Shown: positions 44,707-54,439, numbered from the stretch's first letter. The stretch: DNA of 63,859 nucleotides from DSFO01 sp041640715 (GCA_041640715.1 JBEPZU010000007.1:1-63859); one strand, 5' to 3'. Made by a program: numbers and translations. Notes: generated from the letters alone by a model not told the origin.

Positions 44707-45396
44707 ATGGACGCATTGATTCTTGCTGCAGGGATAGGAAGGCGTCTTAAACCTTTGAGCTATGTAATTCCTAAACCTTTACTTAGAGTGGGCGATAGAA
44801 CCATAATCGAGCATCTAATTGAATGGCTCCTCGCCAACAACATCTCTTCAATAAAGATAATCTTATCTGATTTCGGTAAGCTCGTAGAAAGCTATCTTTC
44901 GCTCAAATATAAAGAACTCCAATTTATATATTCTAAACCCTTAGGTACCGCAGGTCAATTGAGTGTAGTAAAAGGTATCATAAAAAATACTTTTGTGATA
45001 TGTTATTCTGACATTATAGTGAAATTCGACTTGAAGGAAATGATTGAATTTCACAAGGCAAATAAGTCTGTTTTCACGATAGCTACCTATCCACTAACCT
45101 TTCCTCTAAGATTCGGAGTAATAACCCATAACAAACAAGGGAAGGTCACTAGATGGGATGAGAAGCCGAGTATTTCCTTTAAAGTTAATGCCGGTGTATT
45201 TATCGCAGAGCCTATTACGTTAAATTACGTTGAAGAAGGGAAAATATACCAGATGAATGAACTTGTAATTAACCTTTTGAAAAGCAAACTTCCAGTTTTT
45301 TCCTATACATTAAAGGGCGAATATTATGACCTAGGCACGCTTGAAGATTATGAGAGGGTTAATAAAATCTTTGAAGAGCAGTTGGGAAGTATCTGA
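44707..45396 (+). CDS. Sugar-phosphate nucleotidylyltransferase
   Basis: 229 residues of the NTP_transferase type. The signature LILAAGIGRRLKPLSYVIPKPLL is at residues 4-26 (pyrophosphate and nucleotide loop). ICYSDIIVKF carries the metal-binding aspartate position, and FGVITHNKQGKVTRWDEKP and NAGVFIAEP form the sugar site. There is no C-terminal hexapeptide-repeat domain, so it is the short form. The product, a nucleotide sugar, is plausible for glycan synthesis. TATA-like attataaaaag lies about 24 bases upstream. Confidence 0.85.
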   Translation: MDALILAAGIGRRLKPLSYVIPKPLLRVGDRTIIEHLIEWLLANNISSIKIILSDFGKLVESYLSLKYKELQFIYSKPLGTAGQLSVVKGIIKNTFVICYSDIIVKFDLKEMIEFHKANKSVFTIATYPLTFPLRFGVITHNKQGKVTRWDEKPSISFKVNAGVFIAEPITLNYVEEGKIYQMNELVINLLKSKLPVFSYTLKGEYYDLGTLEDYERVNKIFEEQLGSI

Positions 45397-45418
45397 TTGT
45401 AAACAATCTATCTTTTTA

Positions 45419-46372
45419 TCAACCTTCTATATCTTTAATTCCTCCTTCATGAATAACGAACACTGTTTCGCTCTCTGGATGTATAGGTGAATCAAATATT
45501 TTTACAATTCTCTGATTTTCTCTCCCTTTTCTCAGCATTAATCTATAGGTGCATCCGTGAGCTACTATGTTACCTCCTACAGGTTTATTTGGATTTCCGA
45601 AGAATATATCAGGAGAAGCTACTATTTGATTTGTCACTACAACAGCGGCATTATATAAATTAGCTATTCGATGTAAATCATGTATATGCTTATTAAGTCT
45701 TTGTTGTCTCACAACTAAGTTTTCTCTTCCAGGATATTCACTTCTGAAATGACTAACTATACTATCTATTATAAGCAATCTTGCATTAAATTTCGGCATT
45801 TTATCCAATAATTCTTCTACAATCAATATTTGATGATCGCTGTTGTAAGCTCTAGTGTAGAAAATTTTTTTCAAAGTTTCATGGGGGTCTAGTTTTAAAT
45901 AATTGGCTATTTGTATTATCCTCTCCGGCCTGAACGTCCCTTCTGTATCTATGTATACAGCATTAGCTTCCAATCCTCCTTTATCCTTAGGCAGTCCCAC
46001 ATTCACTGCTAGCTGGTGGCATAGTTGGGTTTTTCCAGTACCGAATTCCCCTATTAATTCGGTTATTGCTTGGGTTTCTATTCCGCCGCCTAATAGATCG
46101 TCTAAAGCCTTACTGCCAGTTGTTATATAACCTACGTTTTGTCTTTTCTTATAATATTCTTCAGCTGTCATGAATCCTATACCTAAAAGCTTCCTCGCAT
46201 TTTCGGTTATCTCGAGAGCTTTTTCATAACTTAAACCTGTGGTTTCCTCTACTTCTTTAGCGGAAGCAAATGCTAATGCTTCAACAGTTGTATAACCTGC
46301 CTCTTTTAGTTTAGCTTCGGTAGCAGGACCTATTCCTTCTATATCTCTGAGCGTGAGAGTTTTCTCTTTCAT
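45419..46372 (-). CDS. radA: DNA recombinase RadA
   Basis: Archaeal Rad51/RecA homologue that forms filaments on single-stranded DNA for strand exchange. 317 residues: the helix-hairpin-helix domain (about 5-65, DIEGIGPATEAKLKEAG), the polymerisation stretch near 70, Walker A GEFGTGKT at 108-115, Walker B LLIIDSIVSHF near 199-209, and L2/VTNQIVASPD. The stretch SEYPGRENLVVRQQRLNKH is near-invariant in the family. A TATA-like cttttatagtc at about 46396-46405 supports a leaderless start. Confidence 0.97.
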   Translation of the reverse strand: MKEKTLTLRDIEGIGPATEAKLKEAGYTTVEALAFASAKEVEETTGLSYEKALEITENARKLLGIGFMTAEEYYKKRQNVGYITTGSKALDDLLGGGIETQAITELIGEFGTGKTQLCHQLAVNVGLPKDKGGLEANAVYIDTEGTFRPERIIQIANYLKLDPHETLKKIFYTRAYNSDHQILIVEELLDKMPKFNARLLIIDSIVSHFRSEYPGRENLVVRQQRLNKHIHDLHRIANLYNAAVVVTNQIVASPDIFFGNPNKPVGGNIVAHGCTYRLMLRKGRENQRIVKIFDSPIHPESETVFVIHEGGIKDIEG

Positions 46373-46451
46373 CCAAATTAATTATCTTCAAAGACTATAA
46401 AAGAGTATTTCTTAAGTTTAACTTTATATTATATTTATTAAATATAATAGG

Positions 46452-46712
46452 ATGTCTGGGAAAGCGATGACTGAACAAATATCTCCTTTGAAATTGATGT
46501 TTAAGTGCATCAACGACACTGTGGTTGTTTATTTAAAAGACAATACGCAGTATAGAGGTATTTTATTAAGCGCAGACCAGAACATGAATTTAATTCTAGG
46601 AGATGCAGAAGAATTAAATAGTAACGGAGAACCAAAAATTAAGTACGGTAAGATTTTGGTCAGAGGTAATAATATCCTTTATATAAGCGTGCCGTTTTCA
46701 GTGTTACCTTAA
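46452..46712 (+). CDS. Sm-like archaeal protein
   Basis: RNA-binding Lsm protein that forms a ring oligomer. 86 residues: Sm1 is VVVYLKDNTQYRGILLSADQNMNLILGDAEE and Sm2 is KILVRGNNILYIS, with the conserved GNN...I motif (RGNNILYI). A short N-terminal extension precedes the first helix. The ATG at 46452 lies about 25 bases after a TATA-like actttatattata, and ATG at 46467 is a possible alternative. Divergent from radA; its end overlaps the next gene by four bases. Confidence 0.93.
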   Translation: MSGKAMTEQISPLKLMFKCINDTVVVYLKDNTQYRGILLSADQNMNLILGDAEELNSNGEPKIKYGKILVRGNNILYISVPFSVLP

Positions 46713-47110
46713 ATTTCTTCGATATCGCCTTCTATTAATATGTAATCTGAGAGTATCCTGTTAATCTCTTCTTTAATAGTTCTACTGAAATCACTATAAA
46801 CACACCATAGGTTGAATCCCCTTATTTTCTGAGCTCCTACTAAATAGGTTATTTCTTTACCGAATATCTCATTTTTTACGGGTTCGGCCTTTGTAAATTT
46901 AGCTATTTCCTCTGGAAATTCCTCTAATATACCGCACTCAAAGGGAAAATTATCGGGTTTTGAGCTGTATACGAAGACTAAGCCATCTGCTGGATATTTC
47001 ACTGTTACTATACGCTTATATTTATCGATGGTATAGTAGACGATTTTTTCCTTTTTACTATCCAATATTCTTTTGAATTGCTCCCAATCTTTAACATAAA
47101 CCTGTTTCAT
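46709..47110 (-). CDS. Uncharacterised archaeal protein after DUF460
   Basis: 133 residues with mixed alpha/beta text: VYYTIDKYKRIVTVKYPADGLVFVYSS, FPEEIAKFTKAEPV and GFNLWCVYSDFSRTIKEEINRIL. No motif I can tie to a function. It starts 24 bases after the end of the DUF460 gene, in the same direction, so the two are probably co-transcribed. It overlaps the Lsm gene by four bases at its end. Confidence 0.6.
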   Translation of the reverse strand: MKQVYVKDWEQFKRILDSKKEKIVYYTIDKYKRIVTVKYPADGLVFVYSSKPDNFPFECGILEEFPEEIAKFTKAEPVKNEIFGKEITYLVGAQKIRGFNLWCVYSDFSRTIKEEINRILSDYILIEGDIEEI

Positions 47111-47134
47111 AATTCATTCAAATTAATTTGGAGC

Positions 47135-49078
47135 TTAAATTTTCAACTTCCTATGATCTTCGAATATCTTAATTAATTTCCTTCTTTCTTCCTCCTTAAG
47201 CCCGCTAAGTTTACTCTTTTTCTCTTCGATCTTTTTGTTGAGTTCAATTTTATCGACTATAACGATATTGCTCAGTTCTACATGAGGTATTTCTTCTAGC
47301 CTTATAACGGGTATTCCAGAAGCTTCTAGACTTCTCACAGTGTATTCTTCAGCTTTCTGCTTATACAATACAGCTTTTGTCTTATTTTTTAATAAAAGAT
47401 TTAGAGTTTTCTCTTCAAGCTTAGGTAATTCTAGGAAAACTCTGAATTCTCTTGGTTTATCTCTTATTGATGTAGGTTCTTCTAAGACCAATATTTCAGC
47501 TTTATCTTCAACCACTTTTATTAAACTTTCATTTATGAGCTCAGAAGCCCTCTTGTAGTTCTCTATCTCTTGCCTTAATCTTTCGTTCTCTTCTATTAGC
47601 ATCTTAATTCTTTGACTTTGAAGGGCGATTTCTCTATCTAATTTGATTTTAATTCTTTCTTCCTTTTGAAGTTTTTCGATTTTATTCTTCAATTGCAATA
47701 TGGTATTTTCTTTTTCGTTAAGAAGGTTTTGTAGAACTTTTAATAAATTTTTCATTTCGTCTAATTTTCTCCTAATTTTTTCAATCTCATCTTTATTGTA
47801 AATATCATATTTTATTTCTTTTGGCATTATTTCTTTAGCATCCTTACTTTTTTTAATCTCTTCTATAATTTCTTTTATATTTTTTCCTTTTTTAATAATT
47901 TTTTCAAAAACTTCTTGTTCTGATATATCATCTAAGTTTGACTTTTTAATCTCTTCCTTTATATCGTTATATAATTGTTGGTAGTTCTTGAGCGCATATA
48001 ATGCAGCAGCTAAGGCATCTCTCTTATGACTGTCCAGCTTTATATTGGTCAACTCCTTCTCTTCGAGGTATTTCTTAACGATTTCTTTCTTTTCATCAAC
48101 TCTTATCTCATTTTTAAGCGAAAATATCTTTGCGCCAAAGCTTGAAGCTAACTTGCTGATAATTGTCGATACAGAAGGTTTATCAGTTGCTACTATTATT
48201 GGTCTACCGTATCTAGCTAGTTTTTCTCTAATCTCGTCCAAACCTGTGTATTTGTGACTTTCTAGGAGGATCAAATTGCCTTTTAGATCTATCGCTGCTA
48301 TTCCTACAGTTAGACCTGGGTCGTAGCCTACTAAGAGAAGTCTAAAAGGGTTTTGAATTTCTTCTTTATTTATTATTCTACTTCTCACGACGGGGAGAAT
48401 CCTTATTCTTACCCCATAACCTTCATAGGGTTTGACATATTTCTTAACAATATCTCTTTGTGCTTGAACAATGAATACTCCTCCTTCATTGGCGTGTTTA
48501 GAAGGGAAGAAATCGTAAGATAGTTGGTTTCTATTCAATATTTCCTTTATTGTTGAAGCGGCGTACAAGACATTTGATTGTATTTTCCTTTTATACCTAT
48601 TCATACTCATACCGCCTGCAGAAGGTTCAGTAGCTTTAGACACGATTATGAAAGTTTCGTTCTCTCTTAGTTTGATCTTATATCCCTCTTCTAATAAGGC
48701 TAGTTTTGCTGCTAAAATTGCTGCTTCTTTAGGCGATAATTTAGTCCCTACATTAAAATCCCTTGCCTTAGCTATGTCGATTAGGTTGCTTGAGGGTGAG
48801 GAAGGATTTCCTGTGACCTGTACCAAACAAGTTTCATCAGGTAAAAGAAAAGCAAGCCTTCTTAGTTCGTCTTCGTTCCTTACTAATTCAAAGACATTAT
48901 CGGTAGCTAAAAAATCAGGTTTAAACTTTCTAATGTATCGTAGCAGGTCTTTCATCTCTGCTTTTTCGTCGGTAAATATTACTTCATCGTTTTTAACCAA
49001 AGCTATCGAATAGGTAGGGTTATCTCTTGAGCTACCTGGATTTATATCTACTCCTAAAGCACTTTTCTCCAGATTCAC
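47135..49078 (-). CDS. DUF460 RNase-H-like protein (COG2433)
   Basis: 647 residues. Two RNase-H-fold segments are visible: the N-terminal ALGVDINPGSSRDNPTYSIALV and the RuvC/YqgF-like VGYDPGLTVGIAAIDLKGN near 250, followed by KRDALAAALYALK. A coiled coil of about 375-510 links to a C-terminal alpha/beta domain (PREFRVFLELPKLE ... NIVIVDKIEL). Archaeal members have suspected nuclease activity on branched DNA or RNA, unproven here. It lies between sucD and the radA/lsm region; the 298-base gap upstream holds a perfect hairpin. Confidence 0.85.
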   Translation of the reverse strand: MNLEKSALGVDINPGSSRDNPTYSIALVKNDEVIFTDEKAEMKDLLRYIRKFKPDFLATDNVFELVRNEDELRRLAFLLPDETCLVQVTGNPSSPSSNLIDIAKARDFNVGTKLSPKEAAILAAKLALLEEGYKIKLRENETFIIVSKATEPSAGGMSMNRYKRKIQSNVLYAASTIKEILNRNQLSYDFFPSKHANEGGVFIVQAQRDIVKKYVKPYEGYGVRIRILPVVRSRIINKEEIQNPFRLLLVGYDPGLTVGIAAIDLKGNLILLESHKYTGLDEIREKLARYGRPIIVATDKPSVSTIISKLASSFGAKIFSLKNEIRVDEKKEIVKKYLEEKELTNIKLDSHKRDALAAALYALKNYQQLYNDIKEEIKKSNLDDISEQEVFEKIIKKGKNIKEIIEEIKKSKDAKEIMPKEIKYDIYNKDEIEKIRRKLDEMKNLLKVLQNLLNEKENTILQLKNKIEKLQKEERIKIKLDREIALQSQRIKMLIEENERLRQEIENYKRASELINESLIKVVEDKAEILVLEEPTSIRDKPREFRVFLELPKLEEKTLNLLLKNKTKAVLYKQKAEEYTVRSLEASGIPVIRLEEIPHVELSNIVIVDKIELNKKIEEKKSKLSGLKEEERRKLIKIFEDHRKLKI

Positions 49079-49376
49079 TAATCATATAATCCAATGCTTG
49101 AAAATAAACCTTGATTTTTCTCTTTTTTAGTTTTTGAAAAATTTCTATAGGATTTCGATAAGCGTATGAAATGAGTTCTAAATGAGATGTAGTTTTGTTA
49201 TGATCCTAATACTTTTCTAATAAGATAAATCTCACTAACACACGTTAGTGAGATTTCGTCTTGGTCAAGAATACAAATAATTCACATAGTCCTGTTAAGT
49301 CGTTGATTCCTTATTGATAATTTAAAATTACTTAATTTTTTTATTTGAATCTTTTAATATATGTTTTGAAGAAATT
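49079..49376. other. 298-base gap between sucD and the DUF460 gene
   Basis: No convincing open reading frame on either strand. Apart from AT-rich sequence it contains one perfect inverted repeat (next entry). The promoter of the DUF460 gene should lie in its left part and the 3' end of the sucCD message in its right part. Confidence 0.5.
49227..49256. repeat. Perfect 13-bp inverted repeat with a four-base loop
   Basis: The arm AAATCTCACTAAC at 49227-49239 is exactly complementary to GTTAGTGAGATTT at 49244-49256, around the loop ACAC. This would fold as a stable hairpin in RNA, or bind a dimeric protein as DNA. It lies about 120 bases beyond the sucD stop codon and about 150 bases upstream of the DUF460 start. 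I found no second copy in the window. Confidence 0.8.
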
Positions 49377-50249
49377 TTATAAAACTTCTAATAAAAGCTC
49401 AGGTACATCACCAGGAAATTCTGCAACGGGTATTTCGGCTTCCTTCAGACTTCTTATTTTTTCAGCAGCACTACCCATTCCCATCGATATTATAGCACCA
49501 GCATGGCCCATTCTTTTTCCTTCAGGTGCAGATCTACCTGCTATAAAGGCTATGACGGGTTTTTTCTTTCTTAGCTTAGAGTAGTATTTTGCAAATCTTT
49601 CTTCCATATCACCACCTATTTCTCCTATTAATACAACAGCATCTGTAGCGTCATCTTCTAGGAACATTGAATACATTTCTATGAAATCTGTACCTATCAC
49701 AGCATCGCCTCCTATACCTACGGCAGTACTTATCCCTAAGTTCCTTTTTGAAATTCTGTATGCTATCTCATAGGTCAATGTTCCACTACGTGACATTATT
49801 CCTATCCTTCCAGGGCTAAAAAGATGGGCAGGCATTATACCTACTTTTGAATATGGTGGAGATATTATTCCTGGACAATTAGGGCCGGTGATTAGAGCTG
49901 ACTTTGCTTTTGCGTAATTAATTAAAAAGAGTTCTTCATGTATAGGGATCCTCTCAGTTATAACCACTATTAGTTTTATACCAGCGTCTATTGCTTCTAT
50001 AACTGCATCAACTGCAAATTGAGCTGGGACAAAAACAATTGAAGTATTTATTTCAGGGTATTCCTTAATTGCTTCTTCTACGTCATTAAAGACAGGTACG
50101 TTATGGATTTTTTGTCCTCCTTTACCAGGGGTTACTCCTGCTAAAATTTTAGTCCCATACTCTAACATTAACTTTGTATGAAAACTTCCCTGTCTTCCTG
50201 TTATTCCTTGTACCAAGACCTTTGTATCAGAGTTTACCAGTATTGCCAT
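49377..50249 (-). CDS. sucD: Succinyl-CoA synthetase, alpha subunit
   Basis: Forms ATP or GTP from succinyl-CoA in the citric acid cycle, or runs the reaction in reverse. 290 residues: an N-terminal CoA-binding Rossmann domain (VQGITGRQGSFHT near 13-25), then GPNCPGIISP, SRSGTLTYE, GIGGDAVIGTDF and the phosphorylated histidine H249 in RMGHAGAI. It ends the sucC-sucD operon, two bases after sucC. Confidence 0.96.
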   Translation of the reverse strand: MAILVNSDTKVLVQGITGRQGSFHTKLMLEYGTKILAGVTPGKGGQKIHNVPVFNDVEEAIKEYPEINTSIVFVPAQFAVDAVIEAIDAGIKLIVVITERIPIHEELFLINYAKAKSALITGPNCPGIISPPYSKVGIMPAHLFSPGRIGIMSRSGTLTYEIAYRISKRNLGISTAVGIGGDAVIGTDFIEMYSMFLEDDATDAVVLIGEIGGDMEERFAKYYSKLRKKKPVIAFIAGRSAPEGKRMGHAGAIISMGMGSAAEKIRSLKEAEIPVAEFPGDVPELLLEVL

Positions 50250-50250
50250 T

Positions 50251-51363
50251 TCATTTAGTCAATTCGACAATCTCTTTAGCTGCGCTTTCCATATCGGTAT
50301 GAAGCTTCAAAGACTCTTTTGCTAATATCTCTTTGCCTATATCCTCATTTGTTCCCATCATTCTTATGCTTAATTTCTTAGTAGTTTTGCATTCTTTTAA
50401 AGCTCTTATAATGCCCATTGCAACCTCGTCGCAACGGGTTATCCCTCCTAGTATGTTAATTAAAATGCCTTTTGTTCTCGGATGTTTCAATTGGATAAGG
50501 AGCGCATTATAAACAACGTCAGAGCTTGCGCCACCTCCAATGTCTAAGAAATTCGCTGGTCTACCTCCATATAGCTGAACCATATCCATCGTAGCCATCG
50601 TAAGTCCAGCTCCGTTGCTTATTATACCTATATCTCCATCGTGTTCTACATAGTTAAAACCTTTCTCAAGGGCCATCCTTTCGAATTCATTCAATTCTTT
50701 GTCTGCTCTAGCTTGTATTTCCTTTTGTCTATAAAGTGCAGAGTCGTCGATTATGATCTTAGCATCGACGGCTATTAATTCACCCTTATCGTTAATCGCT
50801 AAGGGGTTTATCTCGACTAATTCACAATCATATTTCTTGAAAATTTCATATAATTTCAATACCCAATTCTTTATTTCATCGTTCTCAAAGAAGTTTACTA
50901 TCTTTCTGAGATGAAATTCTCTTATCCCCAATAAAGGATCGATCTTTATTCTAAGAATTTTTGAAGGATCAGCTTTAGCTATTTCTTCTATTTCAATCCC
51001 TCCTTCTTTAGATGCAAGCAAAATAAGGGCTTTAGCAGCTCTATCTACTATCAACGAAATGTACATTTCCTTCTTTATGTTCACCATTTCAGAAATAAGA
51101 ACAGTTTCTACCTTGCTTCCTTTTATCTCCATCTTTAAAATCTTATTTAATTTTTCTTCGAGTTCCATTTCGTTCGTTGCAAATTGGATACCCCCAGCTT
51201 TACCTCTTCCTCCTACTAATACTTGTGCTTTTAGTACCAAAGGATAACCTATCTTAGAAGCTGCCTCTTTAGCTTCATTGAGATTTCTAGCTAATTCCCA
51301 TCTAGGTACTCTTATTCCGAATTTCTCAAATATCTGTTTTGCTTCGTACTCGAATAGCTTCAT
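50251..51363 (-). CDS. sucC: Succinyl-CoA synthetase, beta subunit
   Basis: Partner of SucD that holds the ATP-grasp nucleotide site and the succinate site. 370 residues: LFEYEAKQIFEKFGIRVP at the start, QVLVGGRGKAGGI near 47-60 as the nucleotide loop, VEINPLAINDKGELIAVDAKI as the metal-binding end of the grasp domain, GAGLTMATMDMVQLYGGRPANFLDIGGGA, and GGITRCDEVA as the succinate loop. It opens the operon; a short 36-base gap separates it from the divergent PHP gene. Confidence 0.96.
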   Translation of the reverse strand: MKLFEYEAKQIFEKFGIRVPRWELARNLNEAKEAASKIGYPLVLKAQVLVGGRGKAGGIQFATNEMELEEKLNKILKMEIKGSKVETVLISEMVNIKKEMYISLIVDRAAKALILLASKEGGIEIEEIAKADPSKILRIKIDPLLGIREFHLRKIVNFFENDEIKNWVLKLYEIFKKYDCELVEINPLAINDKGELIAVDAKIIIDDSALYRQKEIQARADKELNEFERMALEKGFNYVEHDGDIGIISNGAGLTMATMDMVQLYGGRPANFLDIGGGASSDVVYNALLIQLKHPRTKGILINILGGITRCDEVAMGIIRALKECKTTKKLSIRMMGTNEDIGKEILAKESLKLHTDMESAAKEIVELTK

Positions 51364-51399
51364 AGGTTAATATAAATCTATTTCGTTTTTAATTTTTGT

Positions 51400-52050
51400 A
51401 TGCTCGTAGTTTTTGATTACCATATTCATTCTTATTATTCTTACGATTCTTTAAACAGGCCTATTGATGTGCTAAAAACCGCCTTAAAGAAAAATATAAA
51501 TGCTTTGTCGATAACCGATCATAATACGATCAAAGGTTCTTTGGAGCTTGCCAAATTAGCTAAAGACTTCCCTAACATACTGGTAGTTAAAGGTGTTGAG
51601 CTCAAAACCGATCGTGGTGATTTGATTGTACTAGGCTTGAATGAGGAAATAAAGAGTAAAAATTTCTACGAAGTCATAGATATAGCTAAATCCTCAGGTT
51701 TCTTAACTATATTGCCACATCCTTATTTTAGACACCGCTTAGATACCGATTTACTTTTATCTGTTGATTTAATAGAAGCCTACAATTCTAGGTCTCCCAG
51801 ATATTTAAACGAAAAAGCTTTAAAAATTGCAAAGAGATTGGGCAAAGCGTTCACGGCTGGGAGTGATGCGCATTTGTTAAAAGAAATAGGCAACGGTTTG
51901 AATTTATTTTTGGTCGATTCTTTTAACGAAGAAGCTTTACTTAAGAGCATTAAAAAGGGAAATATTAAAACGTTTTTTAAACCTTCTAACATCTTTTACA
52001 GAATGTCTTCAGCGATGATTCAAGTGCCTAAGAGATTTTTGCGTTTCTAA
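51400..52050 (+). CDS. PHP-domain phosphoesterase
   Basis: 216 residues. Metal-binding motifs of the PHP family: DYHIHSYYSYD at 6-16, SITDHNT near 38-44, LPHPYFRH near 106-113 and AGSDAHLL near 154-161. PHP proteins hydrolyse phosphate esters with three metal ions; archaeal members with this short, single-domain form have unassigned substrates. The ATG at 51400 is about 27 bases from the TATA-like aatataaatc. The flippase gene follows after 59 bases. Confidence 0.87.
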   Translation: MLVVFDYHIHSYYSYDSLNRPIDVLKTALKKNINALSITDHNTIKGSLELAKLAKDFPNILVVKGVELKTDRGDLIVLGLNEEIKSKNFYEVIDIAKSSGFLTILPHPYFRHRLDTDLLLSVDLIEAYNSRSPRYLNEKALKIAKRLGKAFTAGSDAHLLKEIGNGLNLFLVDSFNEEALLKSIKKGNIKTFFKPSNIFYRMSSAMIQVPKRFLRF

Positions 52051-52109
52051 CTTCTTTCTGGCGTTAAAAAAATTATATTTAAAAGCACTGAGGGATAACA
52101 TTCTTTGAG

Positions 52110-53744
52110 GTGCATTCATTAGATTCGAACAGAGATTTATCTAAAATCTTAAGAGGATCTTCTCTAGTTATAATTCAGTTTGCAATCCTTAATTTAACAG
52201 GGCTTCTCTACTTTTCTATAGCAACTAGATTTTTCTCCAAATATGATATGGGCCTGCTCTTAATAGCAAGTGTCATAATAAACGGGCTAACAACATTATT
52301 CTCTCTTGCCTTCAATTATACAGCCGCTAAGTTTTGTGCTGAGCTTCTAAGCGAGGGTAAAAGAGAGCAAGCTAATGCCTTTGCAAGGATTGTAATATTA
52401 TTAGGAATACTATCTTCCATGTTTGCTGCAGTAGCGGGTTATGTTATAACGTATATTATTCTTTTACCTTTGAATGTAGCAAGTTATTACGCATTATTGA
52501 TAAGCATTGATGGAGCAATAAATACACTCCTGTTCTTTTTCTACGGCGTATTATTGGGTTACTTTGAATATGCCAAGGCAGTTTTAGCGTTCTCAACCGC
52601 AAGTGGAGGTCGATTTTTAATGTCTTCAATAGCGATATTGCTAGGTGCTGATATCGTTATAGTTTTAAAGATTTGGATCATAGGAGATTTGTTGGGATTA
52701 ATTATGATGTCATTGTTTTCGATGAATCCTTTAAAAAACGATTATGTTAAATTAAATGAAATGATAAAAGTTGTTAAAAACTCAATACGTTTTTCATTAT
52801 ACTTATACTTTTCAACACTTTTGAGTTATATATATTTATATATCGATAGGTATTTAGTGCTTTATAATGCAGGGCTTACCAATTTTGCTATATATGGTGC
52901 TGCTATAACAGCCAGTTTGATATTGATCAATTTACCCCAATTGATTTCTAATTCTTTATTGCCTTATTTTTCTTCAGCGCTTTCTGAAAGTAAATCTAAA
53001 TTTTCTTTGATGGTAGATTCTACAATTAGAGTCATTTGTACAACTCTAGTACCTTTTATAATAGGCGTTGCTATGCTTGCAGAGCCTATAATGTACCTTT
53101 TCGCGGGACCTGGATATGTGGAAGGTTGGTTTATATTTTTCCTAGTTACTCTAGTTATAGGATTAACCTTCCCGATAGCTTCTCTCACATCAGCTCTGTT
53201 GGCATTGAATAAACCAACTATAATCATGTTAGCTAATGTAATAGCGGTGGCGATAGGCTCTTTGTTAACGCAAATTTTTTATTCATACTTTAACATAAAC
53301 GGAGCTGCTTTAGGAAGAGCAGCTTTATTTTTAATCAGTTTTATTATCATATCATATTGGATCTTTTTTAAAGAAAAAATGAAATATAGTGTAAGATTTT
53401 ATTTAAAAACAAATATTATTTCGCTAATGGTTTTCTCCCCTTTATTCTTGATTAGTTTATATAAGATTTATATAAATCCATTTATTATTATAATAACATT
53501 ATCTATTCCTTTTTTGATATATTTTTATATTCTAAGAAAATATAATTTACTTAGTGATAACGATTTAATAAATCTTTTACTTCTGCTACCTTCTCCTATA
53601 GGCAATAAATTATATAAATTTCTTTATAATGTATTAAAACCAAAATTCACTGTTATATCACCTCAATTGAAAAAGAATTTATCGCTTGGATATGGTTCTT
53701 CCGATCTATATATCTATACTTATATTAAGCCTCATCTTCAATGA
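52110..53744 (+). CDS. Lipid-linked oligosaccharide flippase-like protein (MATE/Wzx group)
   Basis: 544 residues with about fourteen hydrophobic helices and the N-terminal pattern LRGSSLVIIQFAILNLTGLLYFSIATRFFS typical of polysaccharide exporters. It probably flips the glycan-loaded carrier lipid. The start is a GTG at 52110, preceded by ttatattta at about 52072-52081. The last 150 residues are very AT-rich and end in a hydrophilic tail. It overlaps the Dpm1-like gene by four bases, and the combination of flippase and dolichol-phosphate sugar synthase supports a surface-glycan role. Confidence 0.85.
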   Translation: MHSLDSNRDLSKILRGSSLVIIQFAILNLTGLLYFSIATRFFSKYDMGLLLIASVIINGLTTLFSLAFNYTAAKFCAELLSEGKREQANAFARIVILLGILSSMFAAVAGYVITYIILLPLNVASYYALLISIDGAINTLLFFFYGVLLGYFEYAKAVLAFSTASGGRFLMSSIAILLGADIVIVLKIWIIGDLLGLIMMSLFSMNPLKNDYVKLNEMIKVVKNSIRFSLYLYFSTLLSYIYLYIDRYLVLYNAGLTNFAIYGAAITASLILINLPQLISNSLLPYFSSALSESKSKFSLMVDSTIRVICTTLVPFIIGVAMLAEPIMYLFAGPGYVEGWFIFFLVTLVIGLTFPIASLTSALLALNKPTIIMLANVIAVAIGSLLTQIFYSYFNINGAALGRAALFLISFIIISYWIFFKEKMKYSVRFYLKTNIISLMVFSPLFLISLYKIYINPFIIIITLSIPFLIYFYILRKYNLLSDNDLINLLLLLPSPIGNKLYKFLYNVLKPKFTVISPQLKKNLSLGYGSSDLYIYTYIKPHLQ

Positions 53745-54439
53745 AGGATGGGTTTTCTGTTTTAATACCTACTTACAATGAAAAGGAAAACGTTTTAGTG
53801 TTAATACCGCAACTCCTAGAACTTCCTTTCATCAATGAAGTAATTATTATTGACGATGGAAGCAGAGACGGTACTAAAGAGGTCGTGGAGAAATTTGAGA
53901 GGATAAATCCTAAAGTTAAATTATTAGAAAGAGGAGCAAAACTAGGATTAGGCACGGCTTATAAAGACGGCATCAAAAGAGCTACTTTTGGCTATATAGT
54001 AACCATGGATGCAGACCTTAGCCATGATCCTTTAGATTTGCATAAGTTTGTATCAAAGATAAAAGACGCAGATTTAGTAATAGGAAGCAGACATTTAAAA
54101 AATTCTTGCATAATAAACTGGGGGCTTTATAGAACAGTAATCCATCTATTGGCTAACTTCTTAGCTAGAATAATTTTAGGGATCAAATTAACCGACATTA
54201 CTTCTGGCTACAGGGTTTATAGAGCATCCATAATAAAAAAAATAGTAAATGATATAAAAAGTAAAGGATTTGGTTTTCAGCTAGAAATTTTATTTTACAT
54301 ATATAAATCTAAATATAAAATAGAGGAAGTACCCATCAAATTTATAAATAGGGAAAAAGGATTTACAAAATTTAATTTATTTGAAATTCTAGATTTTATT
54401 ATAACTCTTCTAAGGTTATTACCTTTAAGATTTAAATAA
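53741..54439 (+). CDS. Family 2 glycosyltransferase, dolichol-phosphate-mannose-synthase-like
   Basis: 232 residues of the GT-A fold. SVLIPTYNEKENV near 5-17, IDDGSRDGT near 37-45, GLGTAYKDGIKRATF near 69-83, the DxD-type TMDADLSHDP near 88-97, ITSGYRVYR, and FGFQLEILFYIYK all match Dpm1-type enzymes. A weakly hydrophobic C-terminus rather than true transmembrane helices indicates the short, soluble-domain form. It would make a polyprenyl-phosphate sugar. Coupled by overlap to the flippase; tail-to-tail with egsA. Confidence 0.9.
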   Translation: MKDGFSVLIPTYNEKENVLVLIPQLLELPFINEVIIIDDGSRDGTKEVVEKFERINPKVKLLERGAKLGLGTAYKDGIKRATFGYIVTMDADLSHDPLDLHKFVSKIKDADLVIGSRHLKNSCIINWGLYRTVIHLLANFLARIILGIKLTDITSGYRVYRASIIKKIVNDIKSKGFGFQLEILFYIYKSKYKIEEVPIKFINREKGFTKFNLFEILDFIITLLRLLPLRFK

